From the NCBI GenBank assembly GCA_015680685.1, contig MNCI01003674.1:85311-149310 (forward strand): DNA of 64,000 nt, given 5' to 3'. This DNA is from Gnetum montanum (Eukaryota; Streptophyta; Gnetopsida; Gnetales; Gnetaceae). Made by a program: the position numbers and the translations under genes. Below the pieces are notes generated by a model that searched no databases, was not told the origin of the DNA, and saw only the letters and a program-made list of their open reading frames with translations. Position 1 is the stretch's first letter. Each line of letters opens with the position of its first letter. This document shows positions 10,650-21,959 of this stretch, piece after piece.

Positions 10650-11849
10650 CATTCTCCATTTTTCATGATTTTGACATACCAAAAGGTCATAAAGTTGTAC
10701 CTGTAAAAAAGATGGCATAAAACATACACAATACAAGGGAAAAATTAACTTACATAATGGAGGAAGAACTCTTCACACAAAATATAGACATCAAAATCCA
10801 AATACAAATACCAAGAATGAAGTTGTTAAGTGAGAGAGCTCATCTCAAGTATTTCACATGGAAATAAAGGAGGTTCGTCAATGTATAGGCATTAATGAAG
10901 GCTTTTCAATGCAACCCAACATGATATTAGATGCATACAAGATAAAGTTAAACAAATATAGCATGGCAAAGAAATGCATCAGCATCCCTACACTAATGTA
11001 GATGGTGTGCTAACATTAGCACATCCTTCCCAAAATCATACTTTTTAGCTTAAATCCTAATTGTAAGCCAAAACCCAAGTAAGCATGTTGGAAGGACCAT
11101 ACGACATCTGAATGAAGGTGAAATCATCTTAAAGAGGTTGGAATTATGCATACACTCTCGAAGTGTGATCTAGAAGATAAGGATGCATCTTAGAAGATCA
11201 AGAACCTCTATCAAACATGCTAGACTATAAACAAAAGGCACATGAAACACTTCCTAGATTTAAAGATTACAATTAACATACAAATTTCCACTAAATGCTT
11301 CATTAAATATACATGATCATGACACCTAATAATATATATCAAATAGCCAAAAATCATGTATTCTATAACCTCATAAGATCTCTAACTACTCATAATTATG
11401 CACCTATCTAAGCATCCCACATACCCTAACTATAACTACCCATATTCACATAACAAACATAACATTATATTGATTGGTCCTACAATGAGGGGTTACATTC
11501 TTTTCCATTTGAGAACCTTTCTCTTAAAATATTTCTTGATATGTTACATGTATGTTAGCCTCTATCTTCTAAATGATCTTCTAAGTTCCAAATCTACTCC
11601 AAATAACCTTTTCCATTAGTACATCCCTACTACGTATCTAATGTAGCATCTAGTTAATAATCTACACTAATCTCTCCACGTAACAAACATCTAGCTATAA
11701 CTAAGCATATACCCAAGCTATTATGTGCTACTTATATAGTATAAATTACTATAACATAAACACATGAAACACATTATACACATCTACTAGCTATGAAGGA
11801 AAAGATAATTGGTATGTCTTCATATCATTCTTCTTCAATATTTCAAAGG
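10650..11849. other. Copia 3' leader and unassigned sequence
   Basis: The first 100 bases read on the minus strand as the purine-rich run-up to the copia LTR (PPT at about 10650-10665). The rest, to about 11.4 kb, shows no domain. From 11.4 to 11.85 kb the minus strand could be the end of element D's pol, since LVDVYNVFHVFM, an integrase C-terminal phrase (usually VHNVFHVSML), appears near 11790-11830. The 3' LTR of D should be here but could not be recognised. Confidence 0.4.
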
Positions 11850-13000
11850 AACAAATATAGCTGCATGTTAACTTTCTTTTCCAACTAACTGGCATCCAAT
11901 CCTTTATATATGAAGCAAAAGATTCCTAATAACAAACACTATTTATCTCCTAAACCAAATAACATAGGATACCTATTTGTCCTATTGTATCCTCAAGAGA
12001 CCTTAAATTGGCCTAATCTACTCAATAGTCCATACTAGCAAATTAATATTCACATGTTGAAAATTCTCAATGGTATTCCAATACAATGAATTTTTACATG
12101 GCCTCTCATTTAATACCTGATAAGGTTTAGTCTATAAAATCTCTTGATAACTATTATTATAAGAAAATTTTACTAAAGAAAACATCTAATCCCAACTATC
12201 CTAGTATTTTAAGGTATAAGCCCTCAACATATCATCAAGGATCTAATTCACTTGCTCTATCTAGTCATTAGTCTCTATATGATATCTTTAATTCATATTC
12301 AACTATGTGTTCATTTCTAACTAAAATATGCACCATGGCCTCCATGTAAATCTAGCATTCCAATGACAAATAATCTTTAGTAATAAATGATGAAATTATA
12401 CTATCTTTATAATGAATAAATGAGTTATCTCCTTGGCACTAGTTAAAGCTCATGTATTAATTAAATGGGAAATTTTCATTAACACATTAACAACTACATC
12501 AATAACTAAAAATTAACAAAGATCTAGCTCTTCATCGAGGCAAATAATGAAAAGTACTTATGTAGCTAATCCTACTTTATTGGGACAAGTCTAGGATGAT
12601 TATAATGATAAATAGTATCATATCCACTTTGAGTCAGTGGTAATCCAACAATAAAATTCATATCGATGATCTTCTATTTCCAATAAGGAATCTCATGGGA
12701 ATATAGCTAATCTCTAAACCTATAATTTTCTATTGTCATCTGATAATACATCAAACAATGAGAGACATACTCATTTCCACTCTTCTTTATATTAGGACAC
12801 TAATACATTTGTCTTATACTCTAATACATCATGTCACTACCTATAGGTAATTAGTATCTGCTAATACATGCCTCACCCAATAACTAACATTACAAAGCTA
12901 TTAAAACATAAACTTGAACATCCTACCATAATACTTATTGACTATCTATGGTAAATGGTCCATCAAGTGTAACCTATTATTTCTATTCATACATCAAGGA
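11850..13000 (-). pseudogene. int: Element D integrase pseudogene (Ty3/gypsy, Tekay/Del-like)
   Basis: Minus-strand translation, broken by many stops, still shows integrase landmarks in order. The zinc-binding region appears as KKSGNEYVSHCLMYYQMTI (normally KDVxxYVxxCxxCQ). Next comes IPYWKWKIIDMNFIVGLPLT, which contains the first catalytic Asp region (usually MDFVTGLP, here MNF), and last the NSYQ/PYQVLNERP region after the catalytic core. The phrase order is that of Tekay/Del chromoviruses. It is directly continuous with the RNase H remnant to its right. Confidence 0.7.
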
Positions 13001-13510
13001 TAATGCTGCTATTGCTCTCAAAGTCTATCATTCATATCAAAATAAATAGTCAAACTACTAATTTTTTCCAGTGATCCTACTCAAAGCATATCCTACTTGG
13101 TTAATTTTACCAAGCATGTATATTATATTAAAATCAAAAATTAACTAGCAACTCTACCCATCTACACTATCATAGATTTAACTATGGTTGATTCATAAGA
13201 TTCTAGAAACTCTTATGATTAGTTCATATAATCACATGCTTACCATAAAATAGTATTACCAAATATTTAAATTAAACATCATAGCATATAATTCTAGATC
13301 ATGTACTAGATATTCAGTCTCATAAGGCCTCAACTAGTTAGAAGCATAAGCTATTACTTATCCATCATCCACTAATACACATTCAAAAACATAACCTAAA
13401 GAATCAATGTATACATCATATGAACATCTTGATGTAGGTGATATCAATATTGGAATGATCATTAATTGATGCTTCAACTCATCAAATGTTTCCTAACTTG
13501 TATCATCTCC
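13001..13510 (-). pseudogene. Element D RNase H pseudogene
   Basis: On the minus strand: ETFDELKHQLMIIPILISPT, then YDVYIDSLGYVFECVLVDDG, then VIAYASN, LRPYETEYLVHDLELYAMMF and NLNIW. This is the classic gypsy RT-RNase H linker and RNase H (usual FDELKxRLTTAPIL ... CDAS ... VIAYASRQLRPHE ... HDLELAAVVFALKIW), with one catalytic Asp kept in YID. It begins immediately beside the end of element C's LTR at 13511. The upstream half of the same gene is found 48 kb away at 61.8-62.3 kb, so C was inserted into D. Confidence 0.8.
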
Positions 13511-15950
13511 TGAAATTAATCATAGATAAAATTATAAAAGCTCTAAAGGAGCATTATGAATTCCTTAAAAATTTATATATTCCATATACAAAACTTAAAA
13601 TCCAAAATTAAATTATTCTAAAAATCTTAAATCACCAAGTAAGAAACTTATAGGTCAATAATCACATTTGAACAGCCCATAAAGATTAGATCTCTTAACT
13701 AAAATTCATGTAATGTTATTCCAACATCTTAAATACAATTCTTTCATGTACAAGATATAATAAACACAAAATTTACATACAATATCCATTTTACAACTCC
13801 ATAACATGGCTTAAAAAATATGTCAATTCTTGAATTCTTTTCTATAAAGCTTCTTTAAAAGTCAACGCTCTTATAGCACACCACAATCTAGCATTCACAA
13901 CATCACCAAGGTCATCCATTTGAGCCTCATAACTAAGATCTACATCAAACATATGTAGGAAGGGTTAGAACATCTTCATAGTAGAGGAAATCATCTTGGT
14001 GCCATCTAGAACAAGCTAGAAGATAAAGTCCACATTGCAAAATCTACTATTAGAATGAACAACAATTATTGGTTACCCAAACCTTTAAATCAAATCATAA
14101 CCATTAACATCATCATTAATAAAATCATTAACATTATCCTTAATTTGATAATCTATTATTAATCCATGTTTTTTACTACCCATGGATTTTCCCATGAGGT
14201 TTCCAACATTAGATGTTTAAAAGAACTATAAGATTGGTACATGCTTAACTAGCCATCAAGAAATGTTTGGTGTAATACCTCACCTATTTAGGTCAACCCT
14301 CATGTAAGACAAGACTAACTATTGGGCTAGAAACTTTCATGCATCTCCAAACCAACTATTGGGTTATGTTATGACTAGTATCACCTTTATAGTTTTTCTA
14401 GGTCCTATCTTCTTACCACCCTAAAATCAATTTGTTACTTGATTGCAACATAATGATTAGTCATGAAGTCTTAGCCACCATATCAGTTTCCTCTACTGTA
14501 AATCATGCTTAATGCATCCTATTCATTATTTCTAATCTTTTCAACATGTCAAACATGTCCATAAATTTCCAAAATGTTCTCTTATCATCATCACCTAAAG
14601 TTGTGTAATCATGTCCACATCACTTTATAAAATGTGTAAAGATTCCATCATGACTTTTATCATGACCCCTAGTTCCATCATGATCATAGGTTATGACACT
14701 TGAAGATGTCATATTCTCCATCACCACCAAAATTTGATGATGCAAGATGCTGAAAAATGTTGAAAATAGAAGAAGAAAACATAAAATTAGTGAAATAAGG
14801 TACAAATAATGATAGATTAGGGTTATATCAATACACCAATACAAAGGTTTGATTGATAATAAAATCCCATGGTAAAAGTATAAGGTGAGAAAATTCAGAT
14901 GAAAAAGCTACTTGAAAAAATCATGGAAGAAGGAACATTTCCTCTATCTTGAAAGATAAATTGAAATTCAAGCTTCATCATGCAAGAAGAAGTTCATATC
15001 TATAAATCACCAAGAGATCCACTAAACATAGCCACAAGCATGAGCATGAAAGAAAGAGATGCATACTTAACGCTAAGAGAACCAACATTACCAAATATTT
15101 ATAGGCAAAATATATAGAGTTTGGGAAATTCAAAAATGAAAGAATTAATAATCTATTTTCTAAAATTTGGTATCGTGTGTCCATCAAAAAGGTTCAAAAA
15201 TCTACTAATGGTCTAAGTCATAAAAATAACATAAGAATAAGTCCACATGTCAAAAAATGGGTTCTAAGATAAAATAAACTAATAACTAGAATAAACCCTA
15301 AATATTTATTTAACATGTTTTATATCTATATTCTTATATTATTTTAAAATTTAATAATATAAAAATATTGTTAATTAATTAGAATATAATAATATTAAGA
15401 AAATAATTAATTGGTTTTAGATTATAAGAAGAAGAATCTCAAAAATAAAAATATTAATTAATTAAAATATAATAATATTAATAAAATACTAATAATGAAC
15501 CACCACCATCCTTCCAATCTATCCTTCACAAAAGGTACCAAACACCAAGAAATAATAATCTAGAAAAGAAATGCATAGAAAATATTATTTCCAAATATGT
15601 AATAAGAGTCCAAGATCCCAACTTTAGGAAACATGAGTCATAATAAAGCATATATACTTATCAATACATGAGAGGTTGATTCAAGTTACACTAATGCAAG
15701 CTTATAAGTAATATGGAATAATGTACAAAAATGCCTATGCATGTAAACAAAGAGTTAAGGGTTCAAACCTCAATATGCACATCCCTAAGTATAAGCATAA
15801 GAGGTACATTAGAATGCACTAGCATAAATCATGAATAAATATATAATATATTATAACAAATATATTAAATATGCCCTTATGCTTAAGAACTAAGATTAAT
15901 AAAATAAATAATAGCCTAAGCTTCTTTATTCAAAATGTTGGGGTGTTACA
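13511..15950 (-). repeat. Element C 3' LTR (minus), uninterrupted copy
   Basis: 2,440 bp. It aligns with 16598-17302, 34673-36606 and 61708-61768 with indels; compare the CACCAAGTA(A/C) run near 13640 with 16878, and the AGTCATAATAAA run near 15635 with 36183. U3 is the upper part, with a TATA box (GCCTATAAATATTT on the minus strand) near 15098-15110; the rest is R/U5. Several TCATGATGG-type near-palindromes lie in the R/U5 part near 14640-14710. The copy lacks about 150 bp present in the other LTR near 16640-16790. Short frames here are accidental. Confidence 0.85.
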
Positions 15951-16597
15951 TACTCCCAACCTTAAAGGAATCTTTGTCTTTAAAAATAGAAAATAAGATC
16001 TTATCACTCCAAGATAATGTACGTACACCACCACCACCATGTATAACATCTTCTAATATTGATGTCCATAACACTTGTCAATCATTCATCCAAAACATCT
16101 TTTCAAGCTTTAAAGCTAAGCAACCAACAACCATGCACTTCCAACCATAAACCATGTCCCATACCATGCTTTATGATCATGCATAAACTAAAACTTCTTC
16201 ATGATATTCATGTCTTTAGGTCTTTCCTTAGGTCTTTGAGGATCCCTATGTTATATACCATAATTTTTACCAATTTTTCTTTAAAAATGCCCTTTTGCAT
16301 GCCATAAAATTCATTCACAAATCTAGGTATGTTAGTCATTATCTCAAAAATGATTTTTCTTGAAAAATAATCTTTTATTTCATAAATCCACCAATTTGGA
16401 AATTAACTTATTATCTAAAAATATAATTTCTTACATAGTCATCCAAAATAATGTTAAAATAATTATAATCATACCTTATAAATGTCATACTTTTCTCTAA
16501 AATATTTCTTTTTCCATTATCTTTCTTGAATTCTTCTTGTAAAAAAATAAACAAAAATTTGATCAGTGATTTAAAGTCATGTTCTTATACTAAAATA
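15951..16597 (-). mobile_element. Element C internal region with PPT and worn PBS
   Basis: Only 647 bp. At the left end the minus strand reads CCTTTAAGGTTGGGAGTA just before TGTAACACCCC, the PPT and 3' LTR start typical of Tekay/Del elements. At the right end, immediately after the 5' LTR end, it reads TAGTATAAGAAC, 9 of 12 bases of the iMet site TGGTATCAGAGC. In between there is no frame with a recognisable domain, although the last codons before the PPT resemble the usual end of gypsy pol (SIFKDKDSF). Confidence 0.7.
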
Positions 16598-17302
16598 TGA
16601 CACCCAAAAATTAACCATAGATAAAATTATAACAATTTATTAAGGGTAATCATTGAGGGACCATCATTTGGAGTGATAGTAAGGTGCTCATTTCTCAAGT
16701 GAAAGAGATTGTGCCTTTACTCATCTACCAATCCTCCCATGACTCCACTTAGTGGGATGAGAAATGTGCCTCCAAGTCTTGATCCTTAAGAGGCATGATT
16801 AAATTCCTTAAAATTTTATATATTTCATATACAAAACTTCAAATGCAAAATTAAAGTATCAAAAAAATCTTAAATCACCAAGTACAAAACTTATAAGTCC
16901 ATAATCATACTTGAACAACCCATAAAGAATATATCTTTTAACCAAAATTCATATAATGTTATTCCAACATATTAAATACAATTCCTTAATGTACACGTTA
17001 CAAGAGGCATATAAGTTAAGCACAAGAACCACTTTACAAATCCATAACATGGCTCCAAAAATACAATAATACCTAAATTCTTACCTATAAAACTTCTTTA
17101 AAAGTGAATATTCCCATAGCATACTATGATCTAGCATCCACAACATCACCAAGATTCTCCATATGAGTCTCCTAACTAAGATCTACATGAAATACATGTA
17201 GGAAAGGTTAGAACACCTTCACAATAGAGGAAATCATCTTTGTAGCACCTAGAACAAGCTAGAAGATGGAGCTCACATTGTAAAATCCACTATTAAAACT
17301 AA
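16598..17302 (-). repeat. Element C 5' LTR, first segment
   Basis: Starts (plus strand) TGACACCCAAAAATTAACC and is homologous to the left part of 13511-15950. It is cut at 17302 by the insertion of element B; the last five bases, ACTAA, are the target duplication shared with 34668-34672. The corresponding uninterrupted site in the other LTR is near 14054-14062. Confidence 0.85.
17298..17302. repeat. Target-site duplication ACTAA (left of B)
   Basis: ACTAA directly precedes the 5' LTR of B and is repeated directly after its 3' LTR at 34668-34672. Confidence 0.85.
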
Positions 17303-17715
17303 TAATGAATAGTGTTTTTTGGCTTAAACATTAGAGCCTTGATATTAGATACTCGATATCGGGCCCTAGGATGTGATGTCAAATATCCGATATCATGGAG
17401 TATGTGGCGGCCTATAAATATAGTGCTTGGGCACACAATTTCAATATAGTTTTTGTCATAGCATAGTAGAGCTCTTGCAATTTTTTTTCTCTAGAGTTGG
17501 AATATTTTCCAAAGTGCCTGTAGCAAGAGTCATTAACTAGAAAAATATTTATTTAAGCACTGTTGTACCTAAGCATGATAGTGTGTGCGGGAATAAAGAC
17601 AAGCTTTCTACTCAAACCTTGCAACACCTTGGCTAGCTTAAATATTTTATTCATAAATTTAATGTTTATACAATTTCCTTTAATGCTCTCAAGTAATTAA
17701 GCTAAGTAAGCTAGT
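17303..17715 (+). repeat. Element B 5' LTR, first part (U3, R)
   Basis: Begins TAATGAATAGTG where the 3' LTR begins TGATGAACAATG, so the first TG has mutated to TA. U3 has paired GATATC words (ACTCGATATCGGG, CCGATATCATGG) followed by CCTATAAATATAG as TATA box (about 17412). R has GGAATAAAGAC as poly(A) signal (about 17590). It is cut at 17715 by element A. It resumes at 24990. Confidence 0.9.
17711..17715. repeat. Target-site duplication CTAGT (left of A)
   Basis: CTAGT precedes the 5' LTR of A and is repeated at 24985-24989. In the intact 3' LTR of B the matching sequence (AAGCTAGTTCAATTAG, near 34208-34223) has the site once. Confidence 0.95.
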
Positions 17716-18533
17716 TGATGGGATGTGATATCGCATGGGCCGCGATATCGCATCCCTCGCGATATCACGTATCCGATATCACATCATCCCCTGCAATATT
17801 GCGTACGTGATATTGCGGTCTGCCATAATATCTATAAATAAGAGGTGGATCTCCCTTGTTTCCTCATCCTAGGCTTAGACCATAGTGGAAATCTGGTAGA
17901 TTGATCACTCCAGAGATAGAATATTTTCCATGTGCCCGCAGTAGGATTCCTAAAGTGAATGGATCTTTATTCAAGCAAACATTGTACCTGAACACAAGTT
18001 TGTGTACAGAAATAAAGACGAGCTTCTTGGATAAACCTTACAGTGCATGGAATAGGCTAATTAGGATTTTCTTTACTATTATTTATTTCTTTATTAGTTG
18101 TTAAATCTTTCTCAACCCTTCTTTCCTAGTTCAGTGCCTCAGTATGACTGCTTCAAGCACGTGCATTATGCATGGTGATCCCAGCAACAATTAGCGTTTG
18201 GTAACCATGGTTGCATTGGTTCAGGGTGTGTATGCTAAGTGGGAATGGATGCTGATGCTAGGCTAATTTAGACTTAGTTAGTTAGCTAATTTCTTCAATC
18301 CTTCACCTCAATAGCATAGGCGATAAAAACCGAAAAGACAATAAAAATCATATACGTCAGACTTACTTAACCATACACCGTGACAAATACAAGTAAGTCT
18401 AGGAAGACAACGAATAATTAACCTTAAGTGTTCCATGAGGCATGTAGGCAATTAGTATATAGATTTTGAATAGATAAGACATGTTATGCTCATATTTGTA
18501 TGGTTGAGTGTAGGGGTACCTCGCCACTTATCA
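17716..18533 (+). repeat. Element A 5' LTR
   Basis: 818 bp, TGATGGGATGTG to CGCCACTTATCA. U3 (17716-17830) holds five or six GCGATATCGC-type palindromes and a single CATCATCCCCTGCAATAT unit. The TATA box is TATAAATAAG at 17833-17842. AATAAA at 18011-18016, beside ACACAAGTTTGTGT, is the likely poly(A) signal. A wobble-compatible stem CTGCTT (18148-18153) with AAGTGG (18237-18242) flanks the conserved CCCAGCAACAATTAGCGTTTGG block. Confidence 0.9.
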
Positions 18534-18552
18534 TTAGCACCATTGCTGGGGA
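18534..18552 (+). other. Primer-binding site, tRNA-Asp type (A)
   Basis: TTAGCACCATTGCTGGGGA directly after the LTR. It resembles the TGGCGCCGTTGCCGGGGA site of Athila/Tat elements, complementary to the 3' end of tRNA-Asp; the differences are mostly G to A and C to T. Confidence 0.85.
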
Positions 18553-18678
18553 CTAAGTGTTTGTGCGCTAAGTAGAACATAAGAGATCATTCACATCATT
18601 GGGAGCCTAAATGAACCTTAGGGTTAATTAAATAAGAAAAATTTTCTAACAATTAAATAGCACACCAAATAAGACACC

Positions 18679-21200
18679 ATGTCTTCTTCTTCTTCTCACA
18701 AGAGCATTACACCACCTAGGGATCATACAAAGAACAGTCGGCAATCAAAAACACATAACCTAAATCCGCCAACGCCTCAACAATATAGGGTGGAATATAC
18801 TCATCCTGATGAGTATATTCCCAATTTTACTTTTATCTTCCATCAAGATGAAAAGATGTGCTAGAAAAACTTGGAAGGTAACATAGTGTTACCTCCGGAT
18901 CGTGTAGTCCCCAACATGCTCCTCCGTGCTTTAGCACAGATGGACATGACTCAGCTCTATGCTGAATACATTGCAGAAAATTTTGACATGAGGGATTACC
19001 ATCCCACAACTTTACAACATATGAGGGACTCAAGATAGGAGAGCCAACATACACTGTTGAAGGGAAAAGAGGTCCCACATGTCCTAAGTAAAATGGGAGA
19101 TGGTGAACCACTTATAACGGGTTCTCTATTGAAAGATGTTCCTCCTCCTAACGATAGTGAGGAGGTGGGGTATCATAACCTACGATCTACGATACATATC
19201 CATGGTTCTGGTCCCCATGAACACTAGCTGTTCACTGAGGGAATAACAACACATGACAAGGATGGGCACTCAGATCGACATCACGATCGGGGCCGAAGCC
19301 ACAGAAGAGAAGGTAAGAAACATCGTCATGGCGATGGTTCTCCTTCTTCTTCCCCTTCTTCACATCAATCATCCTCTCCTTCCACATCAGGGCATAGCCA
19401 TAAAGAGCATAATGGTGAGGATAGAGGTAGGAAAAATGAGAGACCTCGATGAGAAAGTCGAGAGAGAGGACAAGGGCATGAACGAAGGGAAAGTAGGAAA
19501 CAACATAGACATCATAGACGTCATGAAAGAGATGATCATGAAGAACCCCTACTTACCACCTGAAGTATGCTAAACATAACAGAGGCTGTAAGAATACCAA
19601 CAAGGCATCAAAGAGATAGTCAGATCAAGCGTTTAGACATGAACAATATCCCATGCTTTGAAGGAGGATACAACGCAGATTCGCAAAATCATTTATAGGC
19701 ATTCCATGATGCCTGCACCTTGCAAAACATAGAGAATGAGTGGTAGAAACTATAGTTGTTTCCCAGGATACTCATCAAGGAAGTAGAGAGTTGGTTCCGG
19801 TCCTTAGAGCTGGAAACCATTAAGAGGTGGAGTACGATGTTAGAACTCTTCAACGATAAATATCAGATGTACTCCAGAGTGTCTAATTTATGTAAGTAGA
19901 TAAAAGGATGGAAGAAAGGTACTCATGAACCCTTGGATGCTACCATGGACCACTACTATGCATTGTTACATCGTTGCCCAGGCCATGGTTACGCACAGCG
20001 GGATCAACTCCGCCACATTGTAGATGGGCTAAGGTATGAAACTAGGAGAACCCTTGGGACTTATGCCCAAAGGAGATTATCAGAACTTAGATTCCATGAA
20101 ATTCATCACTTGTTGGAACAAGTAGCCAAAGAAGAAGGGGAGCTACGAAAATGGGAAAGTGTGGAAGAATATAACCATGATCCCTCTCTTCGAAAGAAGG
20201 GAGTGAAATTTTGAGATGAAGAGGATGAGTCACCACTCGAAGAGTTGGTGAATAGAAAAACCTTTCCGATTCAAAAACTAACAACAAAAGTATCGGCTAA
20301 GGTGGATCAATTTTGGGATTCCTTAGACTATAGACTTAAAAATATCCTAAAGATTGTAGAGGAATCTAAGGAGGAACAAAGTAGTGATAAGAACAAGACA
20401 AAGCGGAGAGATTCAGGCCCTGCACATAACAAGGGTAAGGGGAAAATTACTATCTCCAATGAAGTTGTGGACTCAGACACAGATGATGATGGTGGATGTG
20501 AGATCTGCCACTATGACCATCCTAAGGGATGTTGTCCAATCATCTCACATCTACAAGAGTCTGGGGTGTATGCACTCAACCCAAGACTCAACCAACGACA
20601 GACACTCCGAAGGTTACCTTATCCTCAAGGTAACCCAAGGCAGTTCCACCAACCATTAACATACTATCCAAGTGGAACTCCACCACAACCCATCAGACAA
20701 CATCAGTAGTGGCAATACCCATAGTCATGGGGGATGCCACTGCTGACACAACAGTACCCTTACCGGTAGCCCGATCCATATGGTTATTATGTGTAGTAGC
20801 CAGTTTCTCCAAGTGACTCCATGGGTCACACAACTCCCCAACATCACTACCATGTTTGGGAGTACTTTAGGAGGACTCCTTCTCCTTCGGGAGACATTCC
20901 ACATTCATTCCATCCTCCAACTCCATCCACACCTCTTCCACCTATAGTTCCTATACAACTTGATCCAACAATGCAAGGTGAACTTCCCACTCAACCGTAG
21001 AAACGCAATGCTACAAGAGCTATAAACATTCAACCCGCTACTGGTTCTGACAATCATAAAAAGAGAAGACCTTTCTTCAGAACCAACAGCCCAGACAAGC
21101 TCTCACAACAACAAGCGGTTGAGTCTAGGTATGCTCCTCCAACATACAAAGCTTCAAAGCACCCTTCAGTCCAATGACAAAGTTGTATGCATACGGTTAT
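18679..21200 (+). pseudogene. gag: Element A gag pseudogene
   Basis: Starts at ATG 18679 (MSSSSSHKS), 145 bp after the PBS, and stays mostly in one frame with point stops. In order: an N-terminal part with YRVEYTHPDEYIPNFTFIFH; a charged linker around 19261-19450 (HSDRHHDRGRSHRREGKKHR then a Ser/His-rich run); the capsid-like core (RLDMNNIPCFEGGYNA, FNDKYQMYSRVSNL, EPLDATMDHYYALLHRCPGH); an acidic/basic segment; a CCHC knuckle CEICHYDHPKGCC near 20499-20537, spaced C-X2-C-X3-H-X4-C; and a Pro/Tyr-rich tail. In-frame TAG stops at 20707 and 20797 are matched by stops at the same positions in B and F. The 106-codon frame at 19253-19573 is out of phase and not real. Confidence 0.85.
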
Positions 21201-21204
21201 GTTA

Positions 21205-21822
21205 ACGCATACCGTAACTGACTGGATCAAGGTAGGCCACCTTCCCAAGAAACTCTCTGATCCTGGAAGTCCCTTAATCTATTTACAAATCACTGGGAAC
21301 GAACCGCATAAGGCTCTTCTTGACTCAGGTTTCAAAGTCAATTTAATACCATGAGAAATATATCAAGTTTGGAACCTGCCCCAACTTAAGAAGAACAACA
21401 TTCAACTTGAGTTGGCTAACCAGTCCATCACCATTCCCTTCGAATTAGTGGAGGACATCATCACCACTGTGTATGGTTGGTCATACCCAACCAATTTCCT
21501 AGTGATTGAAGTTAACCACAATGAAGGGGACTTCCCAAGGCCATGGCTGAGTACAATAGATGCATACCTAGGGATCCGTGATCTTTCCTTAGAGATATCC
21601 AAGGTAAATATTTATGGAAAGATCAAGAAGAAGAAAGTTCTGTGCATCACATACAGTGACTCAAAGGGTGATGACATAGAAGAATGTTTAGCATCTATTC
21701 CATGTAATCGGTGTGCCCAAAAAACACAAATTCAAAGGTGCCTATATGTAGCAACGACACTAGTAGTGGACACCCCGTGGTTGACAGCTACTAGAAAGAG
21801 CAACCCAATATGCACCAAATGA
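21205..21822 (+). pseudogene. pro: Element A protease pseudogene
   Basis: Same frame as gag. It reads TDWIKVGHLPKKLSDPGSPL then ALLDSGFKVNLI, a retropepsin active site with Asp-Ser-Gly intact (Asp codon 21322-21324). An in-frame TGA follows at about 21349. The second half is an open 136-codon frame with RPWLSTIDAYLGIRDLSLEI, the usual flap and C-terminal phrase of plant gypsy proteases (F has ILERPWLSTIDAH). It ends at 21822, after which pol is deleted. Confidence 0.85.
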
Positions 21823-21959
21823 ACTAAGGAAACAATTCATGCTAATAATGAAGGCATAGATACCTTGGAATATAAGCATCACCAACTTCCACCCCTTAAT
21901 CTAAGAACATCAATTGGGAGAAGTTGGGCACTTCTACGAAATTCAAACAAATGCTCATT

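Noticed and set aside
14620-15187. Minus frames with membrane-like segments in C's LTR
   Set aside because: Not conserved in the homologous LTR copy at 35.2-35.8 kb, where the frames are broken.
19253-19573. 106-codon plus frame
   Set aside because: Out of phase with gag, whose His/Arg-rich linker reads through the same bases in the frame set by ATG 18679.
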